A stretch of 64,000 bases of DNA from an uncultured Lachnospiraceae bacterium (GTDB taxonomy: Bacteria > Bacillota > Clostridia > Lachnospirales > Lachnospiraceae), in the NCBI GenBank assembly GCA_947382625.1, contig CANDAG010000008.1:53320-117319 (forward strand), given 5' to 3'. Positions within the stretch are counted from its first letter, which is position 1. Each line of letters begins with the position of its first letter. The notes under the pieces were generated by a model that was given only the letters and a program-made list of their open reading frames with translations, was not told where the DNA came from and did not search any database. This document shows, piece by piece, positions 52,744 to 61,943 of the stretch. The position numbers were made by a program, and so were the translations under genes.

Positions 52744-53877
52744 TCAGATACGTGGAATTCCGGTAGAGCTCCGGACAATAAGCTCTATGGGTACGGTGGT
52801 CTTCTGAACCGGAGCAGAAGGGGTGGAAAGAGAAGCCAGTAAAATACGGCTGATTTCCTGGCCGATGGCTCCAAAATCCTGTCGGATGGTGGTGATGCCC
52901 AGTTCTCCGGATGGAGCTGTATCGTCAAAACCGCACAGACTGATGTCTTCAGGAATTCGAAGACCAATCTTATTACATGCCATATGGATAAACTGAGCCA
53001 CACGGTCATTTTCGGTAATGATAGCGGTAACGCCCATGCTGTACATCTGGCGAATAGCACTTTGGAAAGGAGTCAGTTCATTGGAAAGAGCATCTATCTC
53101 CCTGACCTCGTGGGGAAAATACACAAGATGGTTGGGAGTTAAGGGGATTCCGCTTGCCTGCATCTGGTTTAAATAACCCGCAAAACGGTTACGGACGGAG
53201 GAGGTTTCCTCTATAGGAGCTGTTGTAAAAAAGGCAATATTGCGGTGCCCGAGCTTGATCAGATGCTCAGCCAGCGCCCTGCCGCCTTCATAGTTGTCGC
53301 TGACCACATTATGAATATAAGGGCAGTCTGTATTTTTGTCGATCACTACAACGGGGATACCCGCAAAAACGAATTCATTCAGCAGATCTAAATTGATCTT
53401 ATCCCGCATGGGATAGTAAACCAGTCCGGAGATATTCTGCGAAAGAAGCAGTTTAATGTTTGCCCTTTCTTTGGTGCTGGAAATATCGGAGATATACAGG
53501 CTCATAAAATAGCTGTTATCATTCAGCGTTGTGTTTACCACCTCGATGGTCTGAAAAAGATTTCCCTTTGTAATATCGAATGGCAACAAAAAAGATACCA
53601 TCTTGGAATCGGTGACAGGATTTGAGGATTTGTTCAGATTGTTCAGGGCATTGCGGGCAACAAAGCTGCCAACGCCTCTTTTCCGGTAAAGGATCCCGCG
53701 TTGCTCTAAGTCTGTAATCGCCCTTTTGGCAGTGATCCGGCTCACGTTATACTGTTCTGAGAGCAGCTTTTCCGTACAAAATACATCACCATAGGAAAAA
53801 TTGTTGTTATGGATCCTGGCGAGGAGGTCATCCATGATAGTTTCATATTTGGGCTTAGTTGAAGTGATCTGTTTCAT
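52744..53877 (-). CDS. GntR-LacI hybrid transcriptional regulator
   Basis: A 377-residue repressor with an N-terminal GntR winged helix (YETIMDDLLARIHNN then LLSEQYNVSRITAKRAITDL) and a C-terminal periplasmic-binding-protein-like effector domain of the LacI type (KMVSFLLPFDITKGNLF, NVVSDNYEGGRALAEHL, IPEDISLCGFDD). This layout is that of AraR and related sugar repressors. The start at 53877 follows ACAGGAGC; an ATG at 53901 has no good site. It is divergent from the GH38 mannosidase gene, and paired inverted repeats lie between them, so it very likely represses that gene and itself. Confidence 0.93.
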   Translation of the reverse strand: MKQITSTKPKYETIMDDLLARIHNNNFSYGDVFCTEKLLSEQYNVSRITAKRAITDLEQRGILYRKRGVGSFVARNALNNLNKSSNPVTDSKMVSFLLPFDITKGNLFQTIEVVNTTLNDNSYFMSLYISDISSTKERANIKLLLSQNISGLVYYPMRDKINLDLLNEFVFAGIPVVVIDKNTDCPYIHNVVSDNYEGGRALAEHLIKLGHRNIAFFTTAPIEETSSVRNRFAGYLNQMQASGIPLTPNHLVYFPHEVREIDALSNELTPFQSAIRQMYSMGVTAIITENDRVAQFIHMACNKIGLRIPEDISLCGFDDTAPSGELGITTIRQDFGAIGQEISRILLASLSTPSAPVQKTTVPIELIVRSSTGIPRI

Positions 53878-53923
53878 ATTGCTCCTGTCTGCCTGTTTCA
53901 AAAGGAAAAGGCTGGGATGAATT

Positions 53924-53948
53924 TATATCAAATAAGTTGCTTGATATA
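53924..53948. promoter_or_regulatory. Operator-like palindrome TATATCAA-N9-TTGATATA upstream of the GntR gene
   Basis: Perfect 8-bp half-sites at 53924-53931 and 53941-53948. On the minus strand TTGATT (plus 53975-53980) and TATAAT (plus 53953-53958), 16 nt apart, make a probable promoter for the regulator, placing the palindrome over its transcription start. This fits autorepression. Confidence 0.72.
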
Positions 53949-53998
53949 TCTTATTATATATGAAAATAGAAATAAATCAAACTCTATTTATAAAATAT

Positions 53999-54038
53999 TT
54001 GACGATGCTGGAAAGTAATGATATATTAAGGTATATCA
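53999..54038 (+). promoter_or_regulatory. Promoter of the GH38 gene with an overlapping operator
   Basis: TTGACG (53999-54004) and TATATT (54022-54027) are 17 nt apart. The -10 box is embedded in TGATATA-N6-TATATCA (54019-54025 and 54032-54038), using the same half-sites as the palindrome at 53924. A repressor bound here would block the promoter. Confidence 0.78.
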
Positions 54039-54115
54039 AACACAAAATGATGGATCAAAAGAGAGAGGAATCGCACTGAAACAAATGGAAAAAGCGAGCA
54101 GGATGGAATAACAGG

Positions 54116-56971
54116 ATGAAAACTACGGTACATATCATTTCCCATTCTCACTGGGACAGAGAATGGTATCTGGCTTTTGAACAGCACAGAATGAAGCTGG
54201 TCGAGCTGATCGATCAGACTATGGATTTATTTGAAAAGGATAATTCTTTTGACAGCTTTCATCTGGACGGACAGACCATCGTGATGGATGATTATCTGGA
54301 GATTAAGCCGCAGAACAGAGAAAGGCTTCAAAAGTATATCCGTGAGGGGAAGTTTTCGGCGGGTCCCTGGTATATTTTACAGGATGAATTTCTGACCAGT
54401 GGAGAGGCCAATGTGCGCAATCTCCTGGTGGGCAGGAAAGAAGCGTTAGAATATGGAAAGCTCTGTCCGGTGGGTTATTTTCCGGATGCCTTCGGCAACG
54501 CGGGACAGATGCCCCAGCTCCTAAAGCAGGCGGGGATGAAGGCGGTTGTGTTCGGGCGCGGCGTGAAGCCGGTGGGATTTAATAATGAGGTGCAGGGCGG
54601 CGAGTACGAGTCTGTATACTCGGAAATGATGTGGGAATCTCCGGACGGCAGCGCGCTTCCCGGTATTCTTTTTGCCAACTGGTACAATAACGGTATGGAG
54701 ATTCCGGTGGAAGAGGAGGCAGCCAGGGTGTTTTGGGAGGAGGGGCTTGCAAAGGCCCGGCAGTTTGCCGGAACCAGCCATCTTTTGTTTATGAATGGCT
54801 GCGATCACCAACCGGTGCAGAAGGATTTAAGCGCAGCGATTGAGACGGCAAGAAGGCTGTATCCGGACATTACCTTTATCCACTCCGATTTTGAGACCTA
54901 TGTAGATGCTCTTTGTGCAGAGATGAAAGATGTTTCTACAGTGCGAGGAGAACTGACCAGTCAGGAGACAGACGGGCGTTTTACTCTTGTAAATACCACA
55001 TCCGCCCACATTCCGCTGAAGCAGATGAACCGCGTCTGCGAGACCGCTCTTGAAAAAGAAGCGGAGCCTATGGCGGCGCTGGCATCTTTGTATGGAAAGG
55101 AGTATCCGGAGGAACTGCTTTGCTATAGCTGGAAAATGCTGATGCAGAACCATCCCCATGACAGTATCTGTAACTGCAGCATAGACGCGGTGAACGCCGA
55201 GATGAAGACTCGCTTTGACAAGAGCTCTCAGGTGGCAAAGGAGCTGTTTGCAGAAAGCATGTCCTGGATGGCGGAGCGGATCGATACAAAGGCGCTGACA
55301 CAGGGCGGTGATAAGAAGACTTATCCTCTGGCGGTATTTAATACAACCGGATGGAAAAGGAACGGCGTGGTCAGTGTTGTGGTGGATTTTGAGAGAAGCT
55401 ATGGCACAGCCTTCGTAGAACAGTATGAAGAAATGGAAAGGCTGGCAATCCCGGTATTGTTGCTTAAGGATGCAGAGGGAAATGTCATTGCCGCTAAAGT
55501 TGAGGATGCAGGGGTGCTGTTTGGCTATGAGCTTCCGGACGACAGATTCCGCCGGCCTTATATGGCGAGACAGATCAGGGTAACCTTTGAGGCGGAGGAG
55601 ATTCCAGCCATGGGGTATGCTCTCTACTATCTGGAGGAGACATCCGGGGCGGCAGGAGAGGAGGAAGCAGATACTCTTGCAGATGTGCCGACCGGTGAAG
55701 GGGAAGAGCAGAAAAAACTACTGGGCAGGGAAGAGAAGTCGATGAAAATGCTTCAGTCACTGACACCTGCAGACCGTATCATGGAGAACGCTCATCTTCG
55801 TGTGGAAATCCATGAGGACGGCAGCTATTCCGTCACAGAGAAGGAGAGCGGAAAGTGTTATCCTCATATCGGATATTATGAGGAGTGCGGGGATATCGGG
55901 AATGAATATATCTTCATACAGAATCCCGGAAGCGAAGCAATTACCACCCTGGGAACAAGGGCTGAGATTGAGCTCACGGAGGATGAAGCTTACCGGTGTT
56001 GTTACCGTATTACCCACAGACTCATGGTACCTGAAAGCGCGGACGAGACGCTGGAGAGAGAGCAGCGCCAGTGTGTAGGGCTTTATGAGAGAAAGGCAGG
56101 AAGAAGCAGGGAGCTTGCAGAGCTGGTGATCACAACAGACCTCACACTGGAACGAAGTGCAAAGGGGCTGAAGGTGGAAACAACCATCGACAATACGGCA
56201 AAGGATCACAGGGTCAGGGTGATGATCCCCACCGGACTTAACGCCTCCAGCCATTATGCGGATTCTACCTTTGAGGTGGTAGAACGCCCCAACCGTCACG
56301 GAAAATCATGGACCAATCCCAGCACCTGTGAGCACCAGCAGAACTTTGTGGCTATGAACGATGAAAAGGACGGCGTTCTGGTGGCAAATTTTGGCCTGTA
56401 TGAATATGAAGTGCTTCCGGATCAGGAAAACACCATGGCAGTAACGCTGCTTCGCTGCACCGGGGAGATGGGGGACTGGGGGTATTTTCCCACTTCGGCA
56501 TCCCAGCTGCCCGGAACCCATACCGCAGCCTATGAAATCCTTCCTTATAAAAAGGAGGAGCTTGCAGAGGCATTTGTGGAGGCCCGTCTTTTCCAGACAA
56601 AGTTAGGAGTGATCAGTCTGGCAAACAGGCGCGGATATCTGACCGATGAGGAAAGTAAAGCAAAAGAAAAAGAGGAAGAAAAGATGCTTCCCGCCAAAGC
56701 AGGATTCTTTACCTGGAGTGGCAGAGGGCTTGATCTCACCGGTTTTAAGAAGAAGGATGGGGACGGCGATATTATCGTCCGCTTTGTGAATGAGACGAGG
56801 GAAGCGGTGGAGCTTTTCATTGACAGGCAGGAGTGGTTTGGCCAGATGTATTATAGCAATGTGATGGAAGAAAACCTTGGAGAGGTTGCGCCGGAAGAGG
56901 ATTTCCGTTATCATATGATCGTGAAGCCCTTTGAAATATTTACGGTGGGCATTATAGGGAAAAATCAGTAA
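54116..56971 (+). CDS. GH38 alpha-mannosidase
   Basis: A 951-residue retaining alpha-mannosidase that hydrolyses alpha-linked mannose from glycans in the cytoplasm. The zinc site begins HSHWD (H10, H12, D14) and the nucleophile Asp is D124 in YFPDAFGNAGQMPQ. A further zinc/substrate region is FMNGCDHQPVQKDL, and NHPHDSICNCSIDAV is another conserved GH38 block. The middle three-helix domain and C-terminal beta-sandwich domains (from about residue 540) complete the length. No signal peptide. Regulated by the divergent GntR-LacI protein through sites overlapping its promoter. N-glycan or mannan-derived oligosaccharides are the expected substrates. Confidence 0.95.
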   Translation: MKTTVHIISHSHWDREWYLAFEQHRMKLVELIDQTMDLFEKDNSFDSFHLDGQTIVMDDYLEIKPQNRERLQKYIREGKFSAGPWYILQDEFLTSGEANVRNLLVGRKEALEYGKLCPVGYFPDAFGNAGQMPQLLKQAGMKAVVFGRGVKPVGFNNEVQGGEYESVYSEMMWESPDGSALPGILFANWYNNGMEIPVEEEAARVFWEEGLAKARQFAGTSHLLFMNGCDHQPVQKDLSAAIETARRLYPDITFIHSDFETYVDALCAEMKDVSTVRGELTSQETDGRFTLVNTTSAHIPLKQMNRVCETALEKEAEPMAALASLYGKEYPEELLCYSWKMLMQNHPHDSICNCSIDAVNAEMKTRFDKSSQVAKELFAESMSWMAERIDTKALTQGGDKKTYPLAVFNTTGWKRNGVVSVVVDFERSYGTAFVEQYEEMERLAIPVLLLKDAEGNVIAAKVEDAGVLFGYELPDDRFRRPYMARQIRVTFEAEEIPAMGYALYYLEETSGAAGEEEADTLADVPTGEGEEQKKLLGREEKSMKMLQSLTPADRIMENAHLRVEIHEDGSYSVTEKESGKCYPHIGYYEECGDIGNEYIFIQNPGSEAITTLGTRAEIELTEDEAYRCCYRITHRLMVPESADETLEREQRQCVGLYERKAGRSRELAELVITTDLTLERSAKGLKVETTIDNTAKDHRVRVMIPTGLNASSHYADSTFEVVERPNRHGKSWTNPSTCEHQQNFVAMNDEKDGVLVANFGLYEYEVLPDQENTMAVTLLRCTGEMGDWGYFPTSASQLPGTHTAAYEILPYKKEELAEAFVEARLFQTKLGVISLANRRGYLTDEESKAKEKEEEKMLPAKAGFFTWSGRGLDLTGFKKKDGDGDIIVRFVNETREAVELFIDRQEWFGQMYYSNVMEENLGEVAPEEDFRYHMIVKPFEIFTVGIIGKNQ

Positions 56972-56980
56972 GATTTAAAG

Positions 56981-57013
56981 GACGGCTGTCTGACAGGGAG
57001 TTGGACAGCCGTC
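56981..57013. terminator. Hairpin after the GH38 gene
   Basis: GACGGCTGTC (56981-56990) and GACAGCCGTC (57004-57013) form a perfect 10-bp stem 10 bp after the stop. There is no T-run, so it may be a transcript-stabilising hairpin rather than a true terminator. Confidence 0.5.
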
Positions 57014-57125
57014 AAAGTATCAAAAAGAACCTGTGGCAACAGCTCTGCGTACTCGCTGTGCTGAGAGATTAAGAGATAACGGGAAAGAGAAAAACGCGCA
57101 AAGCAGCGCAGAAATGAGGTTAGAG

Positions 57126-57725
57126 ATGAAACGTGTACTGCTCTTAGGAGATTCTATCAGGATGGGATATGACAAAAAGGTTCGGTCGCTTTTGAAAGAG
57201 GAATATGAGGTGATCTTTTCAGAGGAGGACAACGGGCGCTTTGCCGCTTACACACTCTGGCAGGCCAATCAGTTTTTTAAACAATATGGGCATTTTGATC
57301 TGGTGCACTGGAACAATGGCTATTGGGATATGAATATCGAGGCTCCCATGACGGAGGCCATTCATCCCCTGGATGAGTATGAGAATTACCTTAGAAGGAT
57401 CATCCGTCTGAGCCGGCAAAATGGCGCGCAGGTTGTTTTTGCCACCACCACGCCAATCTATGAAGACGGCGAGGCGTTGGATAATACCGGAACCGAGGCT
57501 TCCATCAATTACTGTAATGACTGGGTGGTGAGGTATAATGAGACAGCCTGCAGGATCATGGAATCGGAAGGGGTTCCGGTGAATGATCTGTATTCCCTGT
57601 GCCTGAAAGGGCCGAGATATTATAAGTGCGAGGATATGCTTCATCTGACAGAAGAGGGATATTGGGAGATCGCAAAGCAGACATCGGAGATGATCCGGAG
57701 CCTGCTGGCTTTTGAAATGCCTTAA
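57126..57725 (+). CDS. SGNH/GDSL hydrolase
   Basis: A 199-residue esterase-like protein. Block I holds the catalytic Ser in VLLLGDSIRMGYDKKV, block II Gly-Asn is in HWNNGYWDMN, block III in QVVFATTTPIYED, and block V has the Asp-His pair in MLHLTEEGYWE (His). It probably deacetylates sugar or oligosaccharide. The start at 57126 follows GAGGTTAGAG; an ATG at 57033 adds 31 unlikely residues. It may be part of the mannoside locus. Confidence 0.87.
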   Translation: MKRVLLLGDSIRMGYDKKVRSLLKEEYEVIFSEEDNGRFAAYTLWQANQFFKQYGHFDLVHWNNGYWDMNIEAPMTEAIHPLDEYENYLRRIIRLSRQNGAQVVFATTTPIYEDGEALDNTGTEASINYCNDWVVRYNETACRIMESEGVPVNDLYSLCLKGPRYYKCEDMLHLTEEGYWEIAKQTSEMIRSLLAFEMP

Positions 57726-57820
57726 GTCCAGGCAAATTGTATTGCAGTGAATAATGCCATGGACAACAGACATATAAATAGTAAAAAATGTTCTGCTATG
57801 GCAGATAAGAGGTTAATGAA

Positions 57821-57970
57821 GTGACGAAGCCGGCAAAAAAACACACGGTTCTCAGAGAATATCAAGGTCTGTACGATATTGAGGAATTACTCAGGCGCAT
57901 CATCCGCCGCCACATCAATGATGGTTATGAAAAGGATGAGATGCCGGGAGAAAGGCAGGATAAGAGGTGA
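57821..57970 (+). CDS. Small 49-residue protein preceding the serine recombinase
   Basis: A GTG start at 57821 with AGAGG upstream opens a 49-codon frame ending 6 bp before the recombinase start. The peptide is basic at the front, with YDIEELLRRIIRRHIN as a probable helix, and acidic at the end. Close spacing and a matching GAGGTGA site for the recombinase indicate one transcript. Small proteins of this kind often precede large serine recombinases and may be directionality or regulatory factors; that is inference. Confidence 0.55.
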   Translation: MTKPAKKHTVLREYQGLYDIEELLRRIIRRHINDGYEKDEMPGERQDKR

Positions 57971-57976
57971 GCTGCT

Positions 57977-59644
57977 ATGGAGACCGGTGAAAATATGGCG
58001 GATCACGGACATGGCAAAGCGGAAGGATACATAAGAGAAGGAGAGAGTGGAAAGAGAGGCCATTTCAGACTGAATACGGCATTATATATCCGATTATCCA
58101 GGGAAGACGGTGACCGTGCTGAAAGCTTAAGTGTGGCAAACCAGCGTATACTGCTGACTGAATTTGTGAGGAGCCAGAGTGATCTGTATCTGTATGATAT
58201 TTATATAGATGACGGCTGGAGCGGGGTAAGCTTTGAACGTCCCGGGTTCCAAAGGATGCTAAAGGATATAGAGAATAAAAAGATCCAGTGTGTTGCAGTG
58301 AAGGACCTCTCCCGGCTTGGCCGGAATATGCCAAAGGTTTCGGAGTATATCAACGAATATTTTCCTGGCCGGAGGGTGCGTTTTATCTCGGTGAATGACG
58401 GGATTGACCGGCAGTATTACGATATTGATACCGGCGAAGAGATGATGATTGATGTGAAAAATATGTTCAACGGATTTTATCCGAAGGACATATCCAAAAA
58501 GGTCCGCTCCACTTTCAGGGCCAAGCAGGAAAGGGGACAGTTTATCGGCGCTTTTGCCAGCTTTGGCTATCAAAAATCCGAGAGCGACCATAACAGGCTG
58601 GCAGTGGATGAATATGCTGCCGGTATTGTGAGGCGTATTTTTGGCATGTATCTGGATGGTCTGGGACAAAATACCATAGCCAGGATGCTGAATGAAGAGG
58701 GGATTCCCTGCCCCTCGGAGTATAAGAAGAGCTGCGGGCTGAATTACCATAACGGGAATCGTCTTGCTGCTACATCTTACTGGACATATTCCACAGTGCG
58801 CAGGATCCTCCGGAACGAAATATATGTTGGAAATATGGTTCAGAACAGGAGCTTTCGGCAAATATGCAAAAAAAATGCGCTTTCTCTTCCGAAGGAGAAA
58901 TGGATCATAGTAGAGAATACCCACCAGCCGATCATTGACAGGGATACATGGAAACGGGTCCAGAACCTGTTGAAGCAAAATACCAGACAAACCGGCCTTT
59001 CCGGCAGCATTCATATGTTTGCAGGATTTTTAAAGTGCGGTGACTGTGGGCGCGCTATGGTAAAGATCAGACGCAAAGGCGGTACTTTCTTTAACTGTGG
59101 AAGCTACAATCGTTGCGGAAAAAAAGTCTGCAGTATTCACAATATCACAGAGCAGGAGCTGGAGAAGATCGTACTGGGGGATCTGAATCTGATAATAAGG
59201 TCAGCGAAAAATATGAGCCGGATGATAGGGGAGGAGAAGGAAAAGCAAAGGATGGAACATGCCGGGGCTCCGGAAGAGGTGCTCAAATACCAGATGGAAG
59301 CAGAACGCTTTGCAAGGAAAAAGGAGCAGGCATATGAAGATTACTCCGACCATATTATCACGCGGGAGGATTATCTGAGATATAAGGAAAAATATGAGGC
59401 CCGGATAGAGGCGGTTCAGGCAAGGATCGCCCTTATGAGACAGTCGGAGGAAGCATGGACGCCGGGAGAGGAAGCATGGACAGACCATTTGCTTGGCCGG
59501 GGAGGATTGGACTGTCTTGACAGAAAGATCGTGGTGGAGATGGTCTCCATGATATATGTTTATGAGGATAACCGTATTAAAATTGTCTACAACTTTTCAG
59601 ACGAACTGGAAACGCTGCTCATTGGTTCTGCACAGAATAGCTGA
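57977..59644 (+). CDS. Large serine recombinase
   Basis: A 555-residue site-specific recombinase. The resolvase catalytic domain has the nucleophile Ser41 in ALYIRLSRED, with DDGWSGVSFERPGFQRML and VKDLSRLGRN following. The Recombinase domain (IARMLNEEGIPCPSEYK, YSTVRRILRNEIYVGNMV) and a zinc ribbon (LKCGDCGRAM ... FFNCGSYNRCGKKVC) come next, then a coiled coil and a short C-terminal domain. It looks intact. No other mobile-element genes and no obvious attachment repeats were seen within this region, so it may be the relic of an excised or decayed integrative element. Confidence 0.93.
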   Translation: METGENMADHGHGKAEGYIREGESGKRGHFRLNTALYIRLSREDGDRAESLSVANQRILLTEFVRSQSDLYLYDIYIDDGWSGVSFERPGFQRMLKDIENKKIQCVAVKDLSRLGRNMPKVSEYINEYFPGRRVRFISVNDGIDRQYYDIDTGEEMMIDVKNMFNGFYPKDISKKVRSTFRAKQERGQFIGAFASFGYQKSESDHNRLAVDEYAAGIVRRIFGMYLDGLGQNTIARMLNEEGIPCPSEYKKSCGLNYHNGNRLAATSYWTYSTVRRILRNEIYVGNMVQNRSFRQICKKNALSLPKEKWIIVENTHQPIIDRDTWKRVQNLLKQNTRQTGLSGSIHMFAGFLKCGDCGRAMVKIRRKGGTFFNCGSYNRCGKKVCSIHNITEQELEKIVLGDLNLIIRSAKNMSRMIGEEKEKQRMEHAGAPEEVLKYQMEAERFARKKEQAYEDYSDHIITREDYLRYKEKYEARIEAVQARIALMRQSEEAWTPGEEAWTDHLLGRGGLDCLDRKIVVEMVSMIYVYEDNRIKIVYNFSDELETLLIGSAQNS

Positions 59645-59730
59645 CTGCTTCACGGTATGGCTTTTTGAACTTTTGCGTGTATAATAGTAAATAAGTAAAT
59701 ACAAAAACTCGTAAAAGGGAGGAATAATGT

Positions 59731-60591
59731 ATGTGGCTTCTTATGGCGGCGCTATCCGCCTTTTTTGCGGGGCTGACATCCATTCTTGCAAAGTGCGGCA
59801 TTAAGAAAACCGATTCCGATGTGGCAACAGCGTTGCGGACGATGGTTGTACTGGTGTTTTCATGGATCATGGTGTTCATCGTCGGTTCTGCGGGAACCAT
59901 AACGGATATCAGCGTAAAAGCAATGTTCTTTTTGGTTCTTTCAGGACTGGCAACGGGAGCATCGTGGATCTGTTATTTTAAGGCATTGTCCTTGGGTGAT
60001 GTAAATAAAGTAGTTCCCATTGACAAATCCAGCACCGTTTTGTCGGTTTTGCTTGCAATCCTTCTGTTCCATGAAACGGACCATCTGGCTGTAAAACTGG
60101 CAGGGACAACCATTCTGGCTGCAGGCATTTTTCTGATGGTGGAAAGAAAACAGGAGGAGAAAAAAGAAACGCAGGGAAAGTGGATCGTTTATGCGGTTCT
60201 TTCCGCCGTGTTTGCTGCCCTGACATCAATCCTTGCCAAAATAGGGATAGAAGGAGTGGAATCCAACCTTGGTACGGCGATCCGCACAGGTGTTGTGCTT
60301 GTCATGGCGTGGATGATCGTTTTTATGAAGGGAAAGCAAAAACAGGTGAAGGAAGTTGACCGCAGGGAGTTCATATTTATCTCGCTTTCGGGGCTGGCAA
60401 CAGGCGGTTCATGGCTGTGTTACTACTATGCGATCCAGAATGGCATTGTCAGTGTGGTAGTGCCGGTCGATAAACTGAGCATTGTGGTTACGGTTCTGTT
60501 TTCGTGGTTTGTATTCAACGAAAAGCTCAGCAAAAAAGCATTTGCCGGACTCTGCCTTATGGTGGCCGGAACACTGATCATGACGATATGA
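59731..60591 (+). CDS. EamA/DMT-family transporter
   Basis: A 286-residue membrane protein with about ten helices in two homologous halves, each beginning with a similar segment (LMAALSAFFAGLTSILAKCG and AVLSAVFAALTSILAKIG), which is diagnostic of tandem EamA repeats. Each half ends in LSGLATGASWICYF or LSGLATGGSWLCYY. Drug/metabolite superfamily exporters move amino acids or small metabolites out of the cell; the substrate is unknown. GGAGGAATAATGT precedes the ATG. Confidence 0.9.
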   Translation: MWLLMAALSAFFAGLTSILAKCGIKKTDSDVATALRTMVVLVFSWIMVFIVGSAGTITDISVKAMFFLVLSGLATGASWICYFKALSLGDVNKVVPIDKSSTVLSVLLAILLFHETDHLAVKLAGTTILAAGIFLMVERKQEEKKETQGKWIVYAVLSAVFAALTSILAKIGIEGVESNLGTAIRTGVVLVMAWMIVFMKGKQKQVKEVDRREFIFISLSGLATGGSWLCYYYAIQNGIVSVVVPVDKLSIVVTVLFSWFVFNEKLSKKAFAGLCLMVAGTLIMTI

Positions 60592-60623
60592 GCCTTCGTC
60601 GGGAGGGGCGACAGGAAGGCTTC
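60590..60623. terminator. Hairpin between convergent transporter genes
   Basis: GAGCCTTCGTC (60590-60600) pairs with GAC-AG-GAAGGCTTC (60610-60623) with a small bulge. It lies exactly between two convergent stops but lacks a T-run on either strand. Confidence 0.4.
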
Positions 60624-61823
60624 TCAGGAGGGAAGGACGGTTGCTGCAAGCAATAAAAACAGCGCCAGTCCGCCGAAATTTACAAGGGAGAACCAGACTA
60701 AATATTTGCCTGCCAAAGCCCCATCGGTCTTCAGGTACAGACGGAAGGAAATCAGGCTTGCAAGGGAAGCGATAGGCGTCCCTAATCCTCCGATATCCGT
60801 TCCCAGCAACAGGGATTTCCAGTCCTGTGTAAAGTTGGAGAGCAGAACCGCCGCAGGTACATTGCTGATGACCTGGCTGGAGAGAGCGGCGGTAAAAAGC
60901 GGATGATCTGCCAGTAAATTCTGCAGAAAGCTTTTTATGCTGTCTATAGCGCCGATATTTCCCGCAAAGATAAAAAAGCAGACAAAGGTCAGCAAAAGGC
61001 CGTAGTCCATAGTACGGTACAGACTCCTGTCGGCAAAAAACAGGGTCAGACATACAATGATTAAAAGAATACCATAGTGCAGTACATGAAATACCGAAAG
61101 TAAACACAGCACAAACAGGGCGAGGTAAAGAAGCATTTTCGCCTTTGCATTTTTATTCGGAGAAGTATCGGCTTCCGGAAGGGAGACAGATACTTCTTTT
61201 TGGGGACAGAACAATACACTGATACACAAAAGGGGCAGGGTCAGGACCGTATAAGGCAGGACAATACCAAAAAAGGAGCCCGGGGACAGCTGATAGCGGG
61301 AATAAAGATAGAGATTTTGGGGATTTCCCACCGGCGTTGCCATGCTGCCCAGATTGGCAGCTACTGTCTGCATGACGATCACAAATATCATAGATTCCTG
61401 CTGACCGGTCAGCGTCAGGATCAGGACAGCGAAGGGGACAAAAGTGATCAGCGCCACATCGTTGGTCACCAGCATGGATGAAAAAAAGGGAAGAAGGATC
61501 AGCAGAAGGAACAGCATCCGAAGCTTCTTCTTTCCGATCAGCATCCGCTGTGCCATCCAGACAAAAAGGCCGTGGCGCTGCAATCCTGCCACCACCGCCA
61601 TCAGGCAAAACAGCAGCCCGAGAACGCGGAAATCTATGTAATTTATATAAGCAGCCGATGGCGGTACAAAAAGCATGGATAAGAGCATGCAGATGGCAGA
61701 TACCGTTAAAACAGGTTCCTTTTTCAGATGTTTGATCAATAAGCCGTCTCGCGAAGCGTGTCGGCGTTTGGTCAATAAGCCGTCTCGCGAAGCGTGTCGG
61801 CGTTTGTTGTTATTTGACAGCAT
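60624..61823 (-). CDS. SLC13/CitM-like anion permease carrying two in-frame repeat insertions
   Basis: A 399-residue membrane protein of the ArsB/NhaD-SLC13 (citrate transporter-like) group with about ten helices. The signature NxxTNDxAL appears as SSMLVTNDVALITFVPFAV, and GSMATPVGNPQNLYLYS is the second conserved hairpin. It should move a dicarboxylate or related anion. The first about 30 residues consist of two 12-residue repeats (KRRHASRDGLLT and KRRHASRDGLLI) encoded by two 36-bp copies of a dispersed repeat. The family core begins at HLKKEPVLTVSAI. AGGAAAA precedes the ATG, but a downstream start is possible. Confidence 0.85.
   Translation of the reverse strand: MLSNNNKRRHASRDGLLTKRRHASRDGLLIKHLKKEPVLTVSAICMLLSMLFVPPSAAYINYIDFRVLGLLFCLMAVVAGLQRHGLFVWMAQRMLIGKKKLRMLFLLLILLPFFSSMLVTNDVALITFVPFAVLILTLTGQQESMIFVIVMQTVAANLGSMATPVGNPQNLYLYSRYQLSPGSFFGIVLPYTVLTLPLLCISVLFCPQKEVSVSLPEADTSPNKNAKAKMLLYLALFVLCLLSVFHVLHYGILLIIVCLTLFFADRSLYRTMDYGLLLTFVCFFIFAGNIGAIDSIKSFLQNLLADHPLFTAALSSQVISNVPAAVLLSNFTQDWKSLLLGTDIGGLGTPIASLASLISFRLYLKTDGALAGKYLVWFSLVNFGGLALFLLLAATVLPS
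61736..61806. repeat. Two tandem 35-36 bp copies of the TCAATAAGCCG...GCGTTTG dispersed repeat
   Basis: Copies at 61736-61770 and 61772-61806 are identical over 35 bases (TCAATAAGCCGTCTCGCGAA through GCGTTTG). The 36-bp period keeps the reading frame of the overlapping permease gene. Confidence 0.87.
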
Positions 61824-61943
61824 TTTTCCTGGTCCCTATCTTTCTATCACTAATATTGGAATAGTGTTCTTTTAGTTTAGAGCGCAGAGCGCCTGATGTC
61901 AACGGATAAATCTTTCATTACGAGCTTCCATCAATCCGGCGTT

